From contig CAMZKI010000247.1 in assembly GCA_947311125.1 (NCBI GenBank), positions 1 to 14,062 of the forward strand: 14,062 nucleotides of DNA, written 5' to 3'. Made by a program: the position numbers and the translations under genes. The stretch's first letter is position 1. Every line of letters begins with the position of its first letter. Shown here piece by piece: positions 7,760 through 14,062 of this stretch. A model generated the notes under the pieces. That model saw only the letters and a list, made by a program, of their open reading frames with translations, had not been told where the DNA came from and did not search any database. This DNA is from an uncultured Chlorobiota bacterium (GTDB lineage: Bacteria > Bacteroidota > Bacteroidia > Bacteroidales > JAADGE01).

Positions 7760-7791
7760 TTTGAATATTACGAATAAAATCATTTTCTTTG
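7760..7791 (+). promoter_or_regulatory. Predicted promoter of the rpmB-rpmG operon
   Basis: TTTG (7760-7763), 20 bases, then TTTCTTTG (7784-7791), one base off TAnnTTTG. Transcription would start near 7795 and leave a leader of about 40 bases before rpmB. The rest of the divergent intergenic region shows no strong structure. Confidence 0.45.
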
Positions 7792-7835
7792 CAGTCCGAA
7801 ATAAAAAAGGTTTTTCATTCAAAATACAAAATAAA

Positions 7836-8078
7836 ATGTCAAGAGTTTGTCAAATAACAGGGAAGAGAGTGATTTCAGGAAACAACGTATCACATTCACA
7901 TAAAAAAACTAAAAGAACATTTAAGCCTAATCTGTTCGTAAAAAAATACTATCTGGAAGAAGAAGAGCGCTGGATATCATTAAAAGTTTCAGCAAAAGGA
8001 ATGAAGATAATAAACAAAAAAGGATTAAGCAAAGCATTAAAAGATGCTGCGGAAAAAGGATACATTACAAAATACTAA
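7836..8078 (+). CDS. rpmB: 50S ribosomal protein L28
   Basis: An 80-residue basic protein of the large ribosomal subunit. It starts MSRVCQITGKR and has the family's VSHSHKKTKRTFKPN stretch, then KVSAKGMKIINKKG and a C-terminal GYITKY typical of the Bacteroidota form. The frame is open upstream to 7761, but the ATG at 7836 gives the standard N-terminus and the upstream codons look like leader. It is the first gene of a cluster with rpmG 19 bases downstream. Only a single Cys (C5) is present, so this is the form without a zinc ribbon. Confidence 0.97.
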   Translation: MSRVCQITGKRVISGNNVSHSHKKTKRTFKPNLFVKKYYLEEEERWISLKVSAKGMKIINKKGLSKALKDAAEKGYITKY

Positions 8079-8097
8079 CGGCTAAAATTACGATAAA

Positions 8098-8283
8098 ATG
8101 GCAAAGAAAAAAGGCGACAGAATACAAGTAATATTAGAATGCACCGAGCATAAAAACAGCGGTATGCCCGGAACATCAAGATATATTACCACAAAAAACA
8201 GAAAAAATACAACAGGCAGGATGGAACTGAAAAAATACAACCCCATTCTGAGAAAATATACTATTCATAAAGAAATTAAATAA
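8098..8283 (+). CDS. rpmG: 50S ribosomal protein L33
   Basis: A 61-residue basic large-subunit protein. The segments MAKKKGDRIQVILECTEH, TSRYITTKNRKNT and LKKYNPILRKYTIHKEIK are typical of L33. It has one Cys only, so it is the zinc-free (C-) type. It lies between L28 and the DUF4295 gene, an order common in Bacteroidota. Confidence 0.97.
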   Translation: MAKKKGDRIQVILECTEHKNSGMPGTSRYITTKNRKNTTGRMELKKYNPILRKYTIHKEIK

Positions 8284-8290
8284 TTGAGCT

Positions 8291-8446
8291 ATGGCAAAGA
8301 AAGTTGTTGCAACACTTCAAAAAGGAGAAGGTAAAACTTATACCAAAGTTATAAAAATGGTAAAATCTCCGAAAACAGGAGCCTATACTTTTAAGGAAGA
8401 GATGGTTCATAACGATAAAGTTAAAGATTTTTTTGCAAAAAAATAA
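8291..8446 (+). CDS. DUF4295 family small protein
   Basis: A 51-residue, strongly basic protein starting MAKKVVATLQKGEGK, with KMVKSPKTGAYTFKEEMV in the middle and ending VKDFFAKK. It starts 7 bases after the rpmG stop codon. Small proteins of this kind, named DUF4295, follow rpmG in many Bacteroidota genomes. The size, charge and place between ribosomal protein genes suggest a ribosome-associated protein, but no function is established to my knowledge. It is the last gene before a strong terminator. It is easily missed because it is so short. Confidence 0.88.
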   Translation: MAKKVVATLQKGEGKTYTKVIKMVKSPKTGAYTFKEEMVHNDKVKDFFAKK

Positions 8447-8483
8447 CTGTCGTTAAATTCGATACCGTTTATTAAGAAATTAT

Positions 8484-8517
8484 TGCTTTTTTCCTTTTGG
8501 GGAGAAAAGCATTTTTT
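8484..8517 (+). terminator. Rho-independent terminator of the rpmB-rpmG-DUF4295 operon
   Basis: TGCTTTTTTCC (8484-8494) pairs with GGAGAAAAGCA (8501-8511) over 11 bp with one G-U pair. The loop is TTTTGG and six Ts follow (8512-8517). It separates the ribosomal cluster from ftsY. Confidence 0.85.
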
Positions 8518-8526
8518 ATATATTTA
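8496..8526 (+). promoter_or_regulatory. Possible ftsY promoter overlapping the upstream terminator
   Basis: TTTG in the terminator loop (8496-8499), 19 bases, then TATATTTA (8519-8526), one base from TAnnTTTG. The start would lie near 8531, giving a leader of about 20 bases before the ftsY ATG. It is inferred from spacing and pattern only. Confidence 0.4.
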
Positions 8527-8550
8527 CACACTAACTCAACTTCCCCGAAT

Positions 8551-9495
8551 ATGGCATTATTCAAAAAAAAATCTGAAAAAGATAATCTGCAAAGCGGACT
8601 TGAAAAAACAAAAGAAAGCATATTTAAAAAATTATCACGTGCCGTTGCCGGAAAATCAAAAATTAACGATGATTTTCTTGATGATTTGGAAGAAATATTA
8701 ATAAGCTCCGATGTAGGAGTTGATACAACGGTTAAAATTATAGAACGACTTGAAAATCGAGCAGCAAAAGATAAATTCTTCGGATTGCAGGAACTCAATA
8801 AACTTTTAAAAGAAGAAATCTCCGCTTTGTTATCGGAAAATGAAGTAAATACAAGCGAATATAATTGGGAAGGAGTGAATAAAAATCCTTATGTTATTAT
8901 GGTAGTAGGCGTTAACGGCGTAGGAAAAACAACAACCATCGGAAAATTGGCTTGGAAATTTAAAAACGAAGGAAAAAAAGTTATTCTCGGTGCTGCCGAT
9001 ACTTTTCGTGCCGCTGCTGTCGAACAATTAGATATTTGGGCAAATCGCATTGATGTTCCGATAATTAAACAAAAAACCGGTGCCGACCCGGCTTCCGTTG
9101 CTTTCGATACACTTAATTCCGCAAAAGCAAATAATGCCGATATCGTTATTATTGACACAGCCGGACGTTTGCATAACAAAATTAATTTAATGAATGAGCT
9201 TACAAAAGTAAAACGCGTGATGCAAAAAATTATCCCCGATGCACCGCACGAAATTTTGCTTGTTCTTGACGGCTCTACAGGACAAAATGCCTTTGAACAG
9301 GCAAAACAATTTACAAAAGCAACCGAAGTTAACGCACTGGCGGTAACCAAACTCGACGGAACGGCAAAAGGCGGTGTGGTTATAGGTATCTCCGACCAGT
9401 TTAAAATTCCCGTAAAATACATCGGTGTAGGCGAACAAAAAGAAGACCTGCAAATTTTTGATAAAAATAAGTTTGTTAATTCTTTGTTTGATTAA
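8551..9495 (+). CDS. ftsY: Signal recognition particle receptor FtsY
   Basis: SRP-type GTPase that docks SRP-ribosome complexes at the inner membrane for co-translational insertion. The 314-residue protein has a helical N domain (about 15-95) and a G domain with GVNGVGKTTT (120-129), DTFRAAA (150-156), DTAGR (202-206), TKLD (266-269) and GVGE (292-295). It lacks the long acidic A domain of the E. coli protein and is the short form usual in Bacteroidota. FtsY is favoured over Ffh because there is no M domain and the G domain ends the protein with IFDKNKFVNSLFD. The ATG at 8551 is chosen: the open frame reaches 8497, but that part overlaps the terminator hairpin. rimO follows 48 bases downstream. 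Confidence 0.96.
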   Translation: MALFKKKSEKDNLQSGLEKTKESIFKKLSRAVAGKSKINDDFLDDLEEILISSDVGVDTTVKIIERLENRAAKDKFFGLQELNKLLKEEISALLSENEVNTSEYNWEGVNKNPYVIMVVGVNGVGKTTTIGKLAWKFKNEGKKVILGAADTFRAAAVEQLDIWANRIDVPIIKQKTGADPASVAFDTLNSAKANNADIVIIDTAGRLHNKINLMNELTKVKRVMQKIIPDAPHEILLVLDGSTGQNAFEQAKQFTKATEVNALAVTKLDGTAKGGVVIGISDQFKIPVKYIGVGEQKEDLQIFDKNKFVNSLFD

Positions 9496-9543
9496 ATTAA
9501 ACACCGGATTTACATCTTGTAAAATAATTAAACTCTGCATTTA

Positions 9544-10833
9544 ATGCCCAAAATAAATATAATAAAACTCGGCTGCTCAAAAAATTTGGTGGACAGCGAA
9601 AATTTAGCAACACAAATTAACAGTCAGAATATAGAATTTACTTTCGATGAATTTAATTTTGATGCAGATACCGTAATAATAAACACTTGCGGTTTTATTG
9701 CCGATGCAAAAGAAGAATCCGTAAATACAATTCTTGAATTTGCACAGGCAAAAATTGACGGAAAAATCGAAAATCTGTATGTAACGGGTTGTTTATCTGA
9801 AAGATACAAAGACGAACTAAAGAAGGACATTCCCGAAGTCGATCAATTTTTCGGTGTAAACGATATGCAGAAAATTGTTAAACAACTTAAAATTGATTAC
9901 AAAAAAGAACTGCTCGGCGAACGAGTAATTTCAACACCGAGCCATTTTGCCTATCTGAAAATTTCCGAAGGTTGCGACCGCACTTGTGCTTTTTGTGCCA
10001 TTCCTTTAATCAGAGGAAAACACGTTTCCGTTCCTATGGAATTGCTTTTGAGCCAGGCAAAAAATTTGGCAAAAAAAGGTGTTAAAGAATTAATTTTGAT
10101 AGCACAAGATTTATCTTATTACGGATTAGACATTTATAAAAAACAAAAACTCTCGGAACTTGTCGAAAAACTTTCGGAAATTGAAGGAATTGAAATAATT
10201 CGCTTGCATTATGCGTATCCCGCAAATTTCCCTTATGATATTTTACGTGTAATCAGGGAAAAACAAAATGTTGCAAAATATCTTGATATTCCGTTTCAGC
10301 ATATAAGCGATAATGTGCTTTTAAGAATGAAACGAAGACACGATAAACACCTGACAATAAGTTTAATAAACAAGATAAGAAAAGAAGTCCCGGATATAGC
10401 CATAAGGACTACTTTACTTGTCGGGTTTCCGGGCGAAACCGAAAAAGACTTTGAAGAATTGAAAGCGTTTGTTAAAGAAATGCGTTTTGACCGTCTCGGA
10501 GTTTTTACTTATTCGGAAGAAGAAAATACATACGGCGGCGACAATTACGAAGACGATGTTCCGGAAGAAGTAAAACAAGCACGTGCCGACGAAATAATGG
10601 AAATTCAGCAACAAATTTCGTATGAAATAAATCAACAAAAAGTCGGAAAAATATTTAATGTAATAATTGATAAAGAAACCGAAGATTACTATATCGGAAG
10701 AACGGAATACGACTCTCCGGAAGTTGATAATGAGGTGCTTATAAAGAAAGAGCAATCGCTTGTAACAGGTAATATTTACGACATAAAGATTACTTCCGCC
10801 GAAGAATTTGACCTATACGGCAAAATACTATAG
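9544..10833 (+). CDS. rimO: Ribosomal protein S12 methylthiotransferase RimO
   Basis: Radical SAM enzyme that adds a methylthio group to a conserved Asp of ribosomal protein S12. The 429 residues comprise an N-terminal UPF0004 domain with three cluster-binding Cys (C11 in KLGCSKNLVDSE, C49 in NTCGF, C83 in VTGCLSER), a radical SAM domain with CxxxCxxC (C144, C148, C151; SEGCDRTCAFC) and a C-terminal TRAM-like domain (about 365-429). The KLGCSKNLVDSE start distinguishes RimO from the tRNA enzyme MiaB. Length matches the family. It follows ftsY by 48 bases on the same strand, the usual Bacteroidota neighbour, and probably shares its transcript. All six expected cysteines are present. Confidence 0.97.
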   Translation: MPKINIIKLGCSKNLVDSENLATQINSQNIEFTFDEFNFDADTVIINTCGFIADAKEESVNTILEFAQAKIDGKIENLYVTGCLSERYKDELKKDIPEVDQFFGVNDMQKIVKQLKIDYKKELLGERVISTPSHFAYLKISEGCDRTCAFCAIPLIRGKHVSVPMELLLSQAKNLAKKGVKELILIAQDLSYYGLDIYKKQKLSELVEKLSEIEGIEIIRLHYAYPANFPYDILRVIREKQNVAKYLDIPFQHISDNVLLRMKRRHDKHLTISLINKIRKEVPDIAIRTTLLVGFPGETEKDFEELKAFVKEMRFDRLGVFTYSEEENTYGGDNYEDDVPEEVKQARADEIMEIQQQISYEINQQKVGKIFNVIIDKETEDYYIGRTEYDSPEVDNEVLIKKEQSLVTGNIYDIKITSAEEFDLYGKIL

Positions 10834-10890
10834 TCAGATTTTTTAAAATTATAATTGTAAATAAAAAACTGCTTCTTTCATACTTGCATA

Positions 10891-10930
10891 AACTTTTACA
10901 TATTTTAATAATATGTTTTTTAAAAAAGTT
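10891..10930 (+). terminator. AT-rich hairpin, possible terminator after rimO
   Basis: ACATATT (10898-10904) pairs with AATATGT (10910-10916) around a TTAAT loop, followed by six Ts (10916-10921). An outer AACTTTT/AAAAGTT pairing extends the dyad to 10891-10930. The low G+C content makes it weak. It sits 57 bases after rimO and ahead of the sigma factor promoter. Confidence 0.45.
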
Positions 10931-10948
10931 TATTAATTCCGAAAGTTT

Positions 10949-10980
10949 TTTGCTTGTGTTGTGTCTTAACATTATATTTA
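10949..10980 (+). promoter_or_regulatory. Predicted promoter of the ECF sigma factor operon
   Basis: TTTG (10949-10952), 20 bases, then TATATTTA (10973-10980), one base from TAnnTTTG, about 20 bases before the ATG at 11000. This is the housekeeping pattern, so basal transcription of the operon may come from the primary sigma factor. I could not identify an ECF-type autoregulated promoter. Confidence 0.5.
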
Positions 10981-10999
10981 GCAAGAAACTTTTTTTCGA

Positions 11000-11584
11000 A
11001 TGAACGAAAAAGACCTTATTAAAAACATAAAATCGGGAAATGAAGATGCTTTCAAAGAATTTATAAGCAGATATCAAAAGCTTGTTCTGAATACATGCTA
11101 CGGTTTTCTGAACGATAAAACCGATGCCGAAGATGTTACACAAGAAGTTTTTATAAGTGTTTTTCTTTCTGCCGATAAATTTAACGAGAATTCAAAAATA
11201 TCTACCTGGCTTTACAGAATTGCCGTAAATAAATCGCTGAATTATATTCGCGACAATAAAAAAAGAAATATTTTCAGAAGTATTGAGTCATTTTTCGGCA
11301 ATGATAAAAACGATGAACTTCAAATTGCCGACAGTTCAGATTATGATTCCGACAGTTCTGAAACAGATGATGAAAGAAGAAAAATTCTGCAAACGGCAAT
11401 AGATTCTCTTTCACAAAGGCAAAAAACGGCTTTTATATTAAACAAATACGAAAATTTATCTTACAAACAAATATCAGAGGTAATGAATCTTTCCCTGCCT
11501 TCCGTAGAAGGACTAATACACAGAGCAAAAATTAACGTACAAAAAAAAGTTCTGAGATTTTACAAGGGAAAGCAAAAGTTTTAA
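11000..11584 (+). CDS. ECF (sigma-70 family) RNA polymerase sigma factor
   Basis: A 194-residue extracytoplasmic-function sigma factor that would direct RNA polymerase to stress genes. Region 2 spans about 22-90 (DAEDVTQEVFISVF at 42-55, then STWLYRIAVNKSLNYIRD). A Ser/Asp-rich acidic linker lies at about 101-124. Region 4 is about 127-185 (LSQRQKTAFILNKYENLSYKQIS and the SLPSVEGLIHRAK recognition helix). There is no region 1.1 or 3. It is followed 35 bases downstream by a zinc-finger anti-sigma gene and then by two LTxxQ-type periplasmic protein genes, so it is probably held inactive at the membrane until an envelope or metal signal arrives. The target regulon is unknown. Confidence 0.94.
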   Translation: MNEKDLIKNIKSGNEDAFKEFISRYQKLVLNTCYGFLNDKTDAEDVTQEVFISVFLSADKFNENSKISTWLYRIAVNKSLNYIRDNKKRNIFRSIESFFGNDKNDELQIADSSDYDSDSSETDDERRKILQTAIDSLSQRQKTAFILNKYENLSYKQISEVMNLSLPSVEGLIHRAKINVQKKVLRFYKGKQKF

Positions 11585-11619
11585 CAATAATTTGTGTCAA
11601 ACACATAAACAAAATAAAA

Positions 11620-12054
11620 ATGAATTGCAAAAGCGTAAATAAAAAGTTAATATTTTACATAAATAATGAAACAAGTAAAAGCGATTATGAAAAAATACAA
11701 ACTCATTTAAAAAGTTGTAAAAAATGTTCGGCTCTGCACTATGAATTAAAAACAACATTAAAATTAATTGAAGAAAGAAAAGCACCGGAACCGAATCCGT
11801 TTTTATATACAAGAATAAAACAAGAACTTGAAAGACGCAAAAATGAGAAAAAAACTTATGAGTTTAGTTTAGGTCGTATTTTACAGCCTGTTTTTTTATC
11901 TTTTTTATTAATTCTCGGAATTGCAGGAGGAATAAAATTAGGAAATATGTACGATATAAAGCAAAATAATCAAAGTGTTATATCACAAACAACCGAATTT
12001 TATTTAAACGACTTTGAACAGGAAAAAATAGAAGCTTTTTTATTAAATAACTGA
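11620..12054 (+). CDS. Putative zinc-finger anti-sigma factor, single membrane segment
   Basis: A 144-residue protein. The cytoplasmic N-terminus carries a zinc anti-sigma signature, C3 and then H29-x3-C33-x2-C36 (HLKSCKKC). A charged linker with Pro (EERKAPEPNPF) leads to one membrane segment at about 86-107, followed by a 37-residue extracytoplasmic tail. This matches anti-sigma factors of the zf-HC2 kind that bind an ECF sigma factor. The position directly after the sigma gene supports the pairing. Its stop codon is two bases before the next start codon, so translation of the two is probably coupled. The short periplasmic tail suggests that sensing is done by the next gene products. The anti-sigma role is inferred from motif and context. 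Confidence 0.85.
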   Translation: MNCKSVNKKLIFYINNETSKSDYEKIQTHLKSCKKCSALHYELKTTLKLIEERKAPEPNPFLYTRIKQELERRKNEKKTYEFSLGRILQPVFLSFLLILGIAGGIKLGNMYDIKQNNQSVISQTTEFYLNDFEQEKIEAFLLNN

Positions 12055-12056
12055 TT

Positions 12057-12602
12057 ATGAAATCAAATAATAAAATACTGATTTGGACAATTATAATACT
12101 TGCCGTTACAAATATTTCAACTGTAGGAACAATTATATACCATAATTATTTTCAACAAAATACGATAGATTGTAATGAAGAAAAAACAAATAAAATTGAA
12201 GTTCCTGACACCCGTTTAGGCAAGTTTTTCAGAGAGGAGCTTAATCTTAGCTATGAGCAGCACCAACAATTCAGAACTTTCAGACAAAATTTTCACTATA
12301 AAGCAGGTAATATAACCCAAAAAATGCAAATGCTGAGAAATGATATGCTTACAGAACTGAAAAAAGAAAACTCAAATACGGTATATCTGCATAAACTTGC
12401 AAAAGAAATAGGCAATCTGCATACGGAACTTAAACATTTAACATTTGAATATTATCTTGATATGAAAAGTGTTTGCAACGATGACCAAAAAGAAAAATTA
12501 TATCAAATTTTTAATTCGATGATGAATAAAAATGCTGAAATAAAAATGCCTAAAAAGCATCCGCAAAATTTTCAAAATATGAATTTACGTAAATTAAACT
12601 AA
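12057..12602 (+). CDS. Membrane-anchored CnrX-like periplasmic sensor (LTxxQ-like)
   Basis: A 181-residue protein with an uncleaved N-terminal membrane anchor (about 7-29) and a helical periplasmic part. It carries two degenerate LTxxQ-like motifs, LSYEQ (64-68) before a helix and NDDQ (141-144) with a preceding Cys. His and Met residues occur in the helices (H69, H80, H112, H122, H127; M90, M92, M97). CnrX-type metal sensors and Spy/CpxP chaperones share this four-helix hairpin fold. In the Cupriavidus Cnr system CnrX works with the anti-sigma CnrY and the sigma factor CnrH. The same trio is seen here, in the order sigma, anti-sigma, sensor. It might bind a metal or misfolded protein; the ligand cannot be read from the sequence. 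The family call is by pattern only. Confidence 0.75.
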   Translation: MKSNNKILIWTIIILAVTNISTVGTIIYHNYFQQNTIDCNEEKTNKIEVPDTRLGKFFREELNLSYEQHQQFRTFRQNFHYKAGNITQKMQMLRNDMLTELKKENSNTVYLHKLAKEIGNLHTELKHLTFEYYLDMKSVCNDDQKEKLYQIFNSMMNKNAEIKMPKKHPQNFQNMNLRKLN

Positions 12603-12634
12603 TATAATTATCTAACATTTAAAATTAAAGAAAA

Positions 12635-13147
12635 ATGAAAAGAATAAATTTAAAAACTTTCGGATTTTTAACGCTTGCAATCGTATTATTATCAAGCGGT
12701 AATATTAACGCTCAAAGGGGCTACGGTTGGGGAAACAGACAGGGAAACGGTCCCGGATACTATTGTAACAACATACCCGACCTGACGGCTGACCAAAAGA
12801 ATGAAATTACAAGCTTAAGAACGGCGCATCTGAAAAAAATGCAAAATTACAGAAATCGACTTGCAGAAAAAAGAGTTAAACTGCAAACTCTGAGAACTGC
12901 TGAAAATGTTGATATGAAAGCCGTAAACAGAACTATTGACGAAATGAGCAAAATAAGAACGGATATGCAAAAAGACAGAGAGCAACATTTTCAAAATGTA
13001 AGAAAAATTTTAACTGCAGACCAACGAGTTTATTTTGACAACACAAGAAGCGGCAGAGCTTACGGAGCAGGCTACGGGAGATGCGGAGGCAGAGGATTTG
13101 GTGCCGGTTACGGCGGAAGGGGCTACGGAAGATGCAGAGCATGGTAA
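12635..13147 (+). CDS. Secreted Spy/CpxP-like LTxxQ protein with Gly/Tyr/Arg-rich tail
   Basis: A 170-residue protein with a signal peptide (MKRINLKTFG..., probable cut after A26 in NINA-QRG). The mature part has two exact LTADQ motifs at 50-54 and 126-130, the mark of the Spy/CpxP family of periplasmic chaperones and stress sensors, separated by a charged helical hairpin. A low-complexity tail (about 139-170) is built of GYG, GGRG and GRC units with two Cys (C150, C167). A third Cys (C44) lies before the first motif in another Gly-rich stretch. It ends the sigma operon, directly before a strong terminator. It likely guards the cell envelope against stress or metals and may feed back on the sensor above it. 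The ligand is unknown. Confidence 0.85.
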   Translation: MKRINLKTFGFLTLAIVLLSSGNINAQRGYGWGNRQGNGPGYYCNNIPDLTADQKNEITSLRTAHLKKMQNYRNRLAEKRVKLQTLRTAENVDMKAVNRTIDEMSKIRTDMQKDREQHFQNVRKILTADQRVYFDNTRSGRAYGAGYGRCGGRGFGAGYGGRGYGRCRAW

Positions 13148-13163
13148 AATAAAAATATTATAC

Positions 13164-13197
13164 AACTGCCGGAATAAGCTTTTCGGCAGTTTTTTTA
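13164..13197 (+). terminator. Rho-independent terminator ending the sigma factor operon
   Basis: ACTGCCGGAA (13165-13174) pairs with TTTCGGCAGT (13181-13190) over 10 bp with one G-U pair and a TAAGCT loop. Seven Ts follow (13190-13196). The last Ts overlap the stop codon of the convergent aminotransferase gene. Confidence 0.88.
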
Positions 13198-13931
13198 TAT
13201 TGTGTCAAGAGCTTTTATCACTAACTCGGCTGACAATAAAATTTCCTCATCTGTAATTGTAAGAGGAGGTGCAACTCTGAAACGCTTGTTGTCAAACAAA
13301 AAAGCATCACTGATAAAACCAAGTTCAATACCTTTGTTTATAACTTTTTCAACACTACCCTCTCCTTCAAGTTCAAAAGCCAAAAACAAACCGTTTCCTC
13401 TTACAGACTTCACTTTCGGATGTTTCGTTAAAACATCAATGTATATCTGCCCTTTTCTGTTTGCTTTTTCGGCCAGATTCCCTTCAGTAATAATTTCTAA
13501 ATTTGCCAAAGCTGCCGCTGCCGAAACAGGATGACCTCCGAAAGTGGTTATATGTCCCAGCATCGGGTCAAAGGTCAGGGTATTCATTATTTCCTTGTCG
13601 GAAACAAAAGCCCCTGTCGGCATTCCGCCTCCCATTCCTTTAGCAATTGTAATAATATCAGGCACAATATTGTAATGTTCAAAGTCAAAAAGTTTTCCGG
13701 TTCGCCCGAAACCTGTCTGTATTTCATCAACTATCAATAAAGCTCCTGTTTCACGACATCGTTTTCTTAACTGTTTCATAAAAACATTATCTGCCGGTAA
13801 TATTCCGCCTTCAGCTTGTATTGCCTCAATCACAACTCCTGCCGTTTTTTCGCTTATCCGGTTTAATTGTGAAGTATCATTAAAATCAAGAAATTTTATT
13901 ACCGGAACCAACGGTCTGAATGCCTGAGTAA
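13195..13931 (-). CDS. Class III PLP-dependent aminotransferase, N-terminal part missing
   Basis: Fold-type I aminotransferase of the acetylornithine/ornithine/4-aminobutyrate group, often named aspartate aminotransferase family in Bacteroidota. About 245 residues remain, beginning in TQAFRPLVPVIKFLDFND. They include LIVDEIQTGFGR (with the Asp that contacts the PLP ring nitrogen), DIITIAKGMGGGMPTGAF (with the PLP-binding Lys), TTFGGHPVSAAAAL and RVAPPL near the end. The C-terminus is complete. A TTG at 13911 could be read as a start, but homologous sequence continues upstream to about 13931, where the frame runs into the inverted repeat. The first part of the gene (probably about 150 residues) is therefore absent from this window. 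Substrate specificity cannot be told. It is convergent with the sigma operon. Confidence 0.92.
13701..13831 (+). repeat. Left arm of a 131-bp inverted repeat
   Basis: This is the genuine coding copy inside the aminotransferase gene. It is the reverse complement of 13932-14062 with one mismatch (13818 against 13945). A 100-base spacer separates the arms. Confidence 0.97.
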
Positions 13932-14062
13932 GATTGAGGCAATAAAAGCTGAAGGCGGAATATTACCGGCAGATAATGTTTTTATGAAACAGTTAAGAAA
14001 ACGATGTCGTGAAACAGGAGCTTTATTGATAGTTGATGAAATACAGACAGGTTTCGGGCGAA
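13932..14062 (-). repeat. Right arm of the inverted repeat (fold-back copy of aminotransferase sequence)
   Basis: Read on the plus strand it encodes the same aminotransferase peptide (EAIKAEGGILPADN to DEIQTGFGR) as the left arm on the minus strand. The single difference turns a Gln codon into Lys. The copy runs to the last base of the window. This is the pattern of a fold-back chimera at a contig end, not an independent gene. Confidence 0.95.

Noticed and set aside
7761..7835. N-terminal extension of L28
   Set aside because: Standard L28 begins MSRVCQ at 7836; the upstream codons overlap the predicted promoter and leader.
8497..8550. N-terminal extension of FtsY from a TTG codon
   Set aside because: The segment overlaps the terminator hairpin and promoter, and its residues do not resemble FtsY; MALFKKKSEK at 8551 is the normal start.
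8889..9540. Long open frames antisense to ftsY
   Set aside because: They lie wholly opposite a clear conserved gene, have low-complexity Cys/Phe/Ser-rich translations and show no start context.
11592..11604. TGTGT-CAA-ACACA dyad before the anti-sigma gene as an operator
   Set aside because: The stem is five base pairs in a 35-base gap within an operon; this could arise by chance and has no second copy nearby.
13932..14062. Second aminotransferase gene on the plus strand
   Set aside because: It is a near-identical reverse-complement copy of 13701-13831 and so part of a fold-back, not a separate gene.

Overview
The window looks like an AT-rich chromosomal contig from a Bacteroidota bacterium, probably near Bacteroidales. 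Four things point there: the L28-L33-DUF4295-ftsY-rimO gene order, the DUF4295 and DUF5063 family proteins, several matches to the Bacteroidota promoter pattern (TTTG, then about 18-22 bases, then TAnnTTTG) with few Shine-Dalgarno sites, and a Cas9 of the Bacteroidota type II-C kind. No rRNA, tRNA, insertion sequence or CRISPR array is visible, and there is no gene-free stretch above 300 bases.

Left part (1-3950): a cas9 gene on the minus strand keeps all RuvC and HNH catalytic residues. It stops early, at the conserved LHKETVSG stretch where the C-terminal (PAM-interacting) region should begin, and runs into about 114 bases of degenerate GAT/CAT trinucleotide repeat at the window edge. Divergently upstream of cas9 lies an unlabelled RNA gene that I read as the tracrRNA: a TTTG-N18-TAACTTTG promoter, an anti-repeat, the ACAATAAGG nexus shared with known II-C tracrRNAs, and a 12-bp terminator hairpin with a T-run. 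cas1, cas2 and the array, if present, should lie beyond the left end.

Middle (3954-10833): a DEAD-box RNA helicase and a DUF5063 protein on the plus strand; a convergent membrane protein with an extracytoplasmic sensor region and a cytoplasmic GAF domain; then the ribosomal cluster rpmB-rpmG-DUF4295 ending in a clear terminator, followed by ftsY (signal recognition particle receptor) and rimO (ribosomal protein S12 methylthiotransferase). This is translation and secretion housekeeping.

Right part (11000-13197): an ECF sigma factor, a zinc-finger anti-sigma factor with one membrane segment, a membrane-anchored CnrX-like periplasmic protein and a secreted Spy/CpxP-like LTxxQ protein form an envelope- or metal-stress module closed by a strong terminator. 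A convergent class III aminotransferase follows, missing its N-terminus.

Both ends look artificial or rearranged. The right end is a 131-bp near-perfect reverse complement of sequence 100 bases earlier (a fold-back), and the left end is simple repeat replacing the end of cas9. Treat gene ends at both borders with caution.
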